Below are positions 60,891 to 64,000 of a DNA stretch of 64,000 bases, piece after piece. The translations under genes and the position numbers were made by a program. The notes under the pieces were generated by a model. It did not search any database, was not told the DNA's origin, and saw nothing but the letters and a program-made list of their open reading frames with translations. Positions within the stretch are counted from its first letter, which is position 1. Each line of letters opens with the position of its first letter. This DNA comes from Methylobacterium sp. NMS14P. Lineage in GTDB: Bacteria > Pseudomonadota > Alphaproteobacteria > Rhizobiales > Beijerinckiaceae. The DNA lies in NCBI RefSeq assembly GCF_028583545.1, contig NZ_CP087106.1:1-64000 (forward strand), in the 5' to 3' direction.

Positions 60891-62837
60891 ATGTCCTCCC
60901 TGTCCGCGCCGTCTGTCCGCCGCCTCGAACCCGTGCTCGTCGATCGCATCGCCGCGGGCGAGGTGGTCGAGCGCCCGGCCTCGGCCGTGAAGGAGCTGGT
61001 CGAGAACGCGATCGATGCCGGGGCCCGGGCGATCGAGGTCACCGTCGAGGCCGGGGGGCGCCGGCTGATCCGGGTCGTCGACGACGGCCGCGGCATGACG
61101 CCGGACGATCTCGACCTCGCGGTCGAGCGGCACGCCACCTCCAAGCTCCCGGGCGGCGACCTCACGGCGATCGACACCCTCGGATTCCGCGGCGAGGCCC
61201 TTCCGTCGATCGGCGCGGTGTCGCGGCTCACCATCGTCACGCGGACGCCGGAGGCCGAGGCGGGGGCGAGCCTCACCGTCGACGCGGGGCTGAAGGGGCA
61301 GGTTCGTCCGGCCCCGGCCCAGCGCGGCACCCGGATCGAGGTGACCGAGCTCTTCGCCGCGACGCCGGCGCGGCTCAAGTTCCTGAAGTCGGACCGGGCC
61401 GAGAACGCCGCCATCGCCGAGACGCTGCGCCGTCTCGCCGCGACGCAGCCCGGGATCCGCTTCACCCTGAGGGCCGATGCCGGGCAGCCCCTGGTCCTGC
61501 CGGCCGAGACCGGGGCCGAAGCGGAGCTGCGCCGGCTCGCGGCGGTGCTGGGACAGGACTTCCTCGCCAACGCCCTGCCGGTTTCCCTGGCCCGGGAGGG
61601 CTTCGCGGTGGCCGGTCACGTCGGCCTGCCGACCTATCATCGCGGCGCGGCGACCCATATCCACCTCGCGGTCAACGGCCGCCCCGTGCGCGACCGGCTC
61701 CTGCTCGGGGCGATCCGCGGCGCCTACGCCGACACGCTGGCCTCCGACCGGCACCCGGTGCTCGGCCTCGCCGTCGCGTGCGACCCCGGCCTCGTCGACG
61801 TCAACGTTCACCCGGCCAAGACCGAGGTGCGCTTCCGCGAGCCGGGCCTGGTGCGGGCGCTGATCGTGAGCGCGATCCACGACGCCCTGCGCCGCGGCGG
61901 CGCCCGCTCGGCCACCACCGGCGCCGCGCGGACCCTCGACGCCCTGCGCCCGGCGGGACCGCCGCTCGCGACCCACAGCGGCGCCGCCGCCCCGAGCCTG
62001 TTCCGGCCGACGCGTCCCGGCCTGTTCCCCAGCGGGGCGCCCTCGGTCGCGGCGCCCCCCGGCTACCGTTCATCGGCGGCGTGGCGGCCGGCGCCGCAGC
62101 CGGCGCGCGGCGAGCAGGCCGGCTTCGGCGAGGCCGCTCAGGCCGTCTGGGCCGAGCCCGAGCCCGAAGCGGTGGCGGCCCCGCCCCAGGCCGACACCCG
62201 CGTCGCCGCCGAGACCGCGGAGGCGCTCGATCATCCCCTGGGGGCCGCCCGCGCCCAGATCCACGAGACCTACATCCTCGCCCAGACCCGCGACGGCCTC
62301 GTGATCGTCGATCAGCACGCCGCCCACGAGCGCCTCGTCTACGAGCGGATGAAGGCCGAGCAGGAAGCCGGCGGCATCGCCCGGCAGGGCCTCCTGATCC
62401 CGGACGTGGTCGAGATGAGCCCCGAGGAGGCCGACCGGCTCGTCGCGGCCGCTCCCGACCTCGACCGGCTGGGCCTGTCCATCGAGGCTTTCGGGCCCGG
62501 GGCGGTGCTCGTGCGGGAGGTGCCGGCGGCGCTGATCGGCGCCTCGACGCGCAACCTCGTCACCGACATCCTCGACGCCCTGGAGGCCAGCGGCGACGAG
62601 GAGGGCGGCGTCGCGGCGACGGAGGGCGGCCCGCTCGGGCGGCGTCTCGACGCGGTCCTGTCGCGCATGAGCTGCCACGGCTCGATCCGCGCCGGGCGTC
62701 GCCTGCGGCCGGAGGAGATGAACGCCCTGCTGCGCGAGATGGAGGCGACGCCCAATTCCGGACAGTGCAACCACGGTCGCCCGACCTCGATCGAGCTGAA
62801 GCTCGCTGACATCGAGCGGCTGTTCGGCCGCCGATGA
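60891..62837 (+). CDS. mutL: DNA mismatch repair protein MutL
   Basis: GHKL ATPase that links MutS to strand incision (648 aa). ATPase motifs are KELVENAIDAGA (34-45, E38 and N39), DDGRGM and GFRGEALPSI. A Pro/Ala-rich linker (about 330-440) joins the C-terminal dimer domain. That domain has DQHAAHERLVYE (474-485), which fits DQHA(x)2E(x)4E, the metal-dependent endonuclease motif, and QCNHGRPTSIEL near the end. It is therefore predicted to nick DNA itself, as expected in bacteria without MutH. Confidence 0.96.
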   Translation: MSSLSAPSVRRLEPVLVDRIAAGEVVERPASAVKELVENAIDAGARAIEVTVEAGGRRLIRVVDDGRGMTPDDLDLAVERHATSKLPGGDLTAIDTLGFRGEALPSIGAVSRLTIVTRTPEAEAGASLTVDAGLKGQVRPAPAQRGTRIEVTELFAATPARLKFLKSDRAENAAIAETLRRLAATQPGIRFTLRADAGQPLVLPAETGAEAELRRLAAVLGQDFLANALPVSLAREGFAVAGHVGLPTYHRGAATHIHLAVNGRPVRDRLLLGAIRGAYADTLASDRHPVLGLAVACDPGLVDVNVHPAKTEVRFREPGLVRALIVSAIHDALRRGGARSATTGAARTLDALRPAGPPLATHSGAAAPSLFRPTRPGLFPSGAPSVAAPPGYRSSAAWRPAPQPARGEQAGFGEAAQAVWAEPEPEAVAAPPQADTRVAAETAEALDHPLGAARAQIHETYILAQTRDGLVIVDQHAAHERLVYERMKAEQEAGGIARQGLLIPDVVEMSPEEADRLVAAAPDLDRLGLSIEAFGPGAVLVREVPAALIGASTRNLVTDILDALEASGDEEGGVAATEGGPLGRRLDAVLSRMSCHGSIRAGRRLRPEEMNALLREMEATPNSGQCNHGRPTSIELKLADIERLFGRR

Positions 62838-62945
62838 GCGGGCCGGGGCTACGTGCCCGCTGGCGGACCCGGCGGAGCCGGTCCACAACGGGGTCTGGCG
62901 CCGCGGCCTGAAGACCGGCGGCGCGTGCAGGGGAGGCCCAGATCC

Positions 62946-63023
62946 ATGACCGATCCCGTCATCACCGGCGCGTTCCGGGTCGCCCTGCCGAGCGCCGCCG
63001 CCGCCGTCGCCGCGGCCCGCTGA
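62946..63023 (+). CDS. Possible 25-residue leader ORF
   Basis: ATG at 62946 gives 25 residues (MTDPVITGAFRVALPSA, then Ala/Val-rich) ending in TGA one base before the ATG of the SDR gene. It might be a coupled leader peptide or simply a chance ORF in GC-rich DNA. No ribosome-binding site stands out. Confidence 0.25.
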   Translation: MTDPVITGAFRVALPSAAAAVAAAR

Positions 63024-63024
63024 G

Positions 63025-63792
63025 ATGGCGAACCCGTTCGACCTCGCCGGCCGCCACGTCCTCGTCACCGGGGCCTCCAGCGGCCTCGGCCGTTACTTCG
63101 CCGGGACCCTGGCCCGCGCCGGCGCGCGCCTGTCGCTGGGCGCCCGCCGGGCCGACGCCCTCGCCGAGACCGTCGCCCGCGTCGCGTCCGCGGGCGGGGA
63201 GGCCCACGCCGTCGTCATGGACGTCACCGATGCCGCGAGCGTCGAGCGGGCGCTCGACGCTGCCGAGGCGCGGTTCGGACCCGTGGCGGTGCTGGTGAAC
63301 AATGCCGGCGTGACGGCGACGAAGCCGGCCCTCGACCTCGCGGCAGCCGACTGGGACGCGGTGCTCGACACGAATCTCAAGGGCGTGTGGCAGGTCGCCC
63401 AGGCCACCGGCCGGCGGATGGTCCGGCACGGCACCGGCGGCAGCATCGTCAACATCGCGTCGATTCTCGGGCTGCGGGTCACCGGCGGGCTCGCGCCCTA
63501 CGCCACCTCGAAGGCCGCGGTCGTCCAGCTCACCAAGAGCCTCGCGCTCGAGTGGGCCCGCTACGGGATCCGGGTGAACGCCCTGGCGCCCGGTTACATC
63601 AAGACGGAGCTGAACGACGCCTTCTTCGAGTCCGATGCCGGCCGGGCGCTGATCAAGCGCATCCCGCAGCGCCGGCTGGGCGAGGCTGCCGAACTCGACG
63701 GCCCGCTCCTGCTGCTGGCCTCGGAGGCCGGCGCCTACATGACCGGCAGCGTCCTGGCGGTCGACGGCGGCCACCTCGTCTCCGGCCTGTAG
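63025..63792 (+). CDS. Short-chain dehydrogenase/reductase (SDR)
   Basis: Classical SDR (255 aa) with the cofactor motif TGASSGLGRYFA, the NNAGV structural motif, a catalytic Ser in NIASILG and YATSKAA (Tyr-x3-Lys). It ends in SVLAVDGGHLVSGL. The substrate is not predictable; FabG-like 3-oxoacyl reductase or a secondary alcohol dehydrogenase are possible. It converges on an acyl-CoA synthetase gene, which makes a fatty-acyl role plausible. Confidence 0.88.
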   Translation: MANPFDLAGRHVLVTGASSGLGRYFAGTLARAGARLSLGARRADALAETVARVASAGGEAHAVVMDVTDAASVERALDAAEARFGPVAVLVNNAGVTATKPALDLAAADWDAVLDTNLKGVWQVAQATGRRMVRHGTGGSIVNIASILGLRVTGGLAPYATSKAAVVQLTKSLALEWARYGIRVNALAPGYIKTELNDAFFESDAGRALIKRIPQRRLGEAAELDGPLLLLASEAGAYMTGSVLAVDGGHLVSGL

Positions 63793-63808
63793 AGGCGCTA
63801 CCTCGCCG

Positions 63809-63828
63809 CCTCTCCCGTGCGGGAGAGG
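63809..63828. terminator. Hairpin between convergent SDR and acyl-CoA synthetase genes
   Basis: CCTCTCCC-GTGC-GGGAGAGG, a perfect 8-bp stem with a 4-nt loop, 17 bases after the SDR stop. It may act as a bidirectional terminator or be a short dispersed repeat; only one copy is in the window. There is no T-tract. Confidence 0.45.
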
Positions 63829-63937
63829 GGACCCGCGCCTCGTGCCGCGCGGGCTCGGCGATGACCCCCGACTCGACGCGATCGGGAACGGCCCCGGCGA
63901 TCGCCCCGAACGAGCCCGTCCGCGGGGCGAGCGCGGG

Positions 63938-64000
63938 TCAGAGGTCCCGCGCCTGCTCGCGCAGAACGAATTTCTGGATCTTGCCCGTCGAGGTCTTCGG
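63938..64000 (-). CDS. Acyl-CoA synthetase (AMP-forming), C-terminal end only
   Basis: Only the last 20 codons are inside the window: PKTSTGKIQKFVLREQARDL then stop. This is the A10 motif of the ANL superfamily, including the catalytic lysine in TGKIQK. The gene continues beyond base 64000. It could be a fatty-acyl, acetyl or aromatic-acyl CoA ligase. Confidence 0.85.
   Translation of the reverse strand, partial: PKTSTGKIQKFVLREQARDL

Overview
The window reads as a GC-rich (about 70 %) alphaproteobacterial chromosome, most likely Methylobacterium or a close relative in Rhizobiales/Hyphomicrobiales. It is numbered from the first base of dnaA. The assignment rests on protein content: a CpdR single-domain regulator beside an N-formylglutamate amidohydrolase, a ctaC-ctaD-ctaB-coxF-ctaG-ctaE-DUF983-SURF1 cytochrome oxidase cluster, a YqaA-DsbB pair and an sfnG-sfnB sulfone module. 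Species is not resolved. Almost all of it is dense core genome. I see no insertion sequence, prophage, CRISPR array, rRNA operon or plasmid-type gene.

Layout. 1-9.8 kb: dnaA, a thiolase, a secreted DUF2059-type protein, an EAL phosphodiesterase, a FadB/FadJ-type beta-oxidation protein, then a LysR regulator divergent from an orphan solute-binding protein and a threonine aldolase. 9.8-15.4 kb: a DEDDh exonuclease with a SWIM zinc finger, NAD-dependent DNA ligase, an MFS transporter and a phosphopantetheinyl transferase. 15.5-19.3 kb: tRNA-Pro(CGG), then a less dense stretch with a small unknown, a membrane-anchored Mrr-like protein without catalytic residues, a methyltransferase and a membrane-anchored SGNH-like protein. 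19.3-23 kb: queA-tgt for queuosine, two coupled small unknowns and a cation efflux transporter. 23-25.5 kb: sfnG-sfnB. 25.6-32.4 kb: the aa3-type cytochrome c oxidase cluster. 32.7-41.2 kb: fdhD, a secreted proline-rich protein, and gltB-gltD. 41.2-46 kb: envelope and sugar-nucleotide genes (DUF459 SGNH protein, MltB-type transglycosylase, galE, galU). 46-50.7 kb: a structured sRNA gene, N-formylglutamate amidohydrolase, cpdR, then a thiol-linked set (grxC, a Nit-type amidase, DUF1178, dsbB, yqaA). 50.8-55.4 kb: tRNA-Leu(CAA), a renalase-like flavoprotein coupled to a histone-deacetylase-like amidohydrolase, small secreted or membrane proteins, and dgoK-dgoA. 55.6-60.3 kb: a five-gene Liv-type ABC importer. 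60.5-64 kb: a small unknown, mutL, an SDR dehydrogenase and the 3' end of an acyl-CoA synthetase.

How they fit together. Nitrogen assimilation (GOGAT, amino-acid uptake), fatty-acid oxidation, terminal respiration and C1/formate support (FdhD) sit among replication and repair genes (dnaA, ligA, mutL). Many adjacent genes overlap by 4 bases (ATGA or GTGA) and are probably translationally coupled. No complete new system is evident. The strongest leads are the sRNA at about 46270-46360, the Tgt with a degenerate zinc site, the nuclease-dead Mrr-like membrane protein, the SWIM-exonuclease fusion, and the coupled flavoprotein/deacetylase pair.
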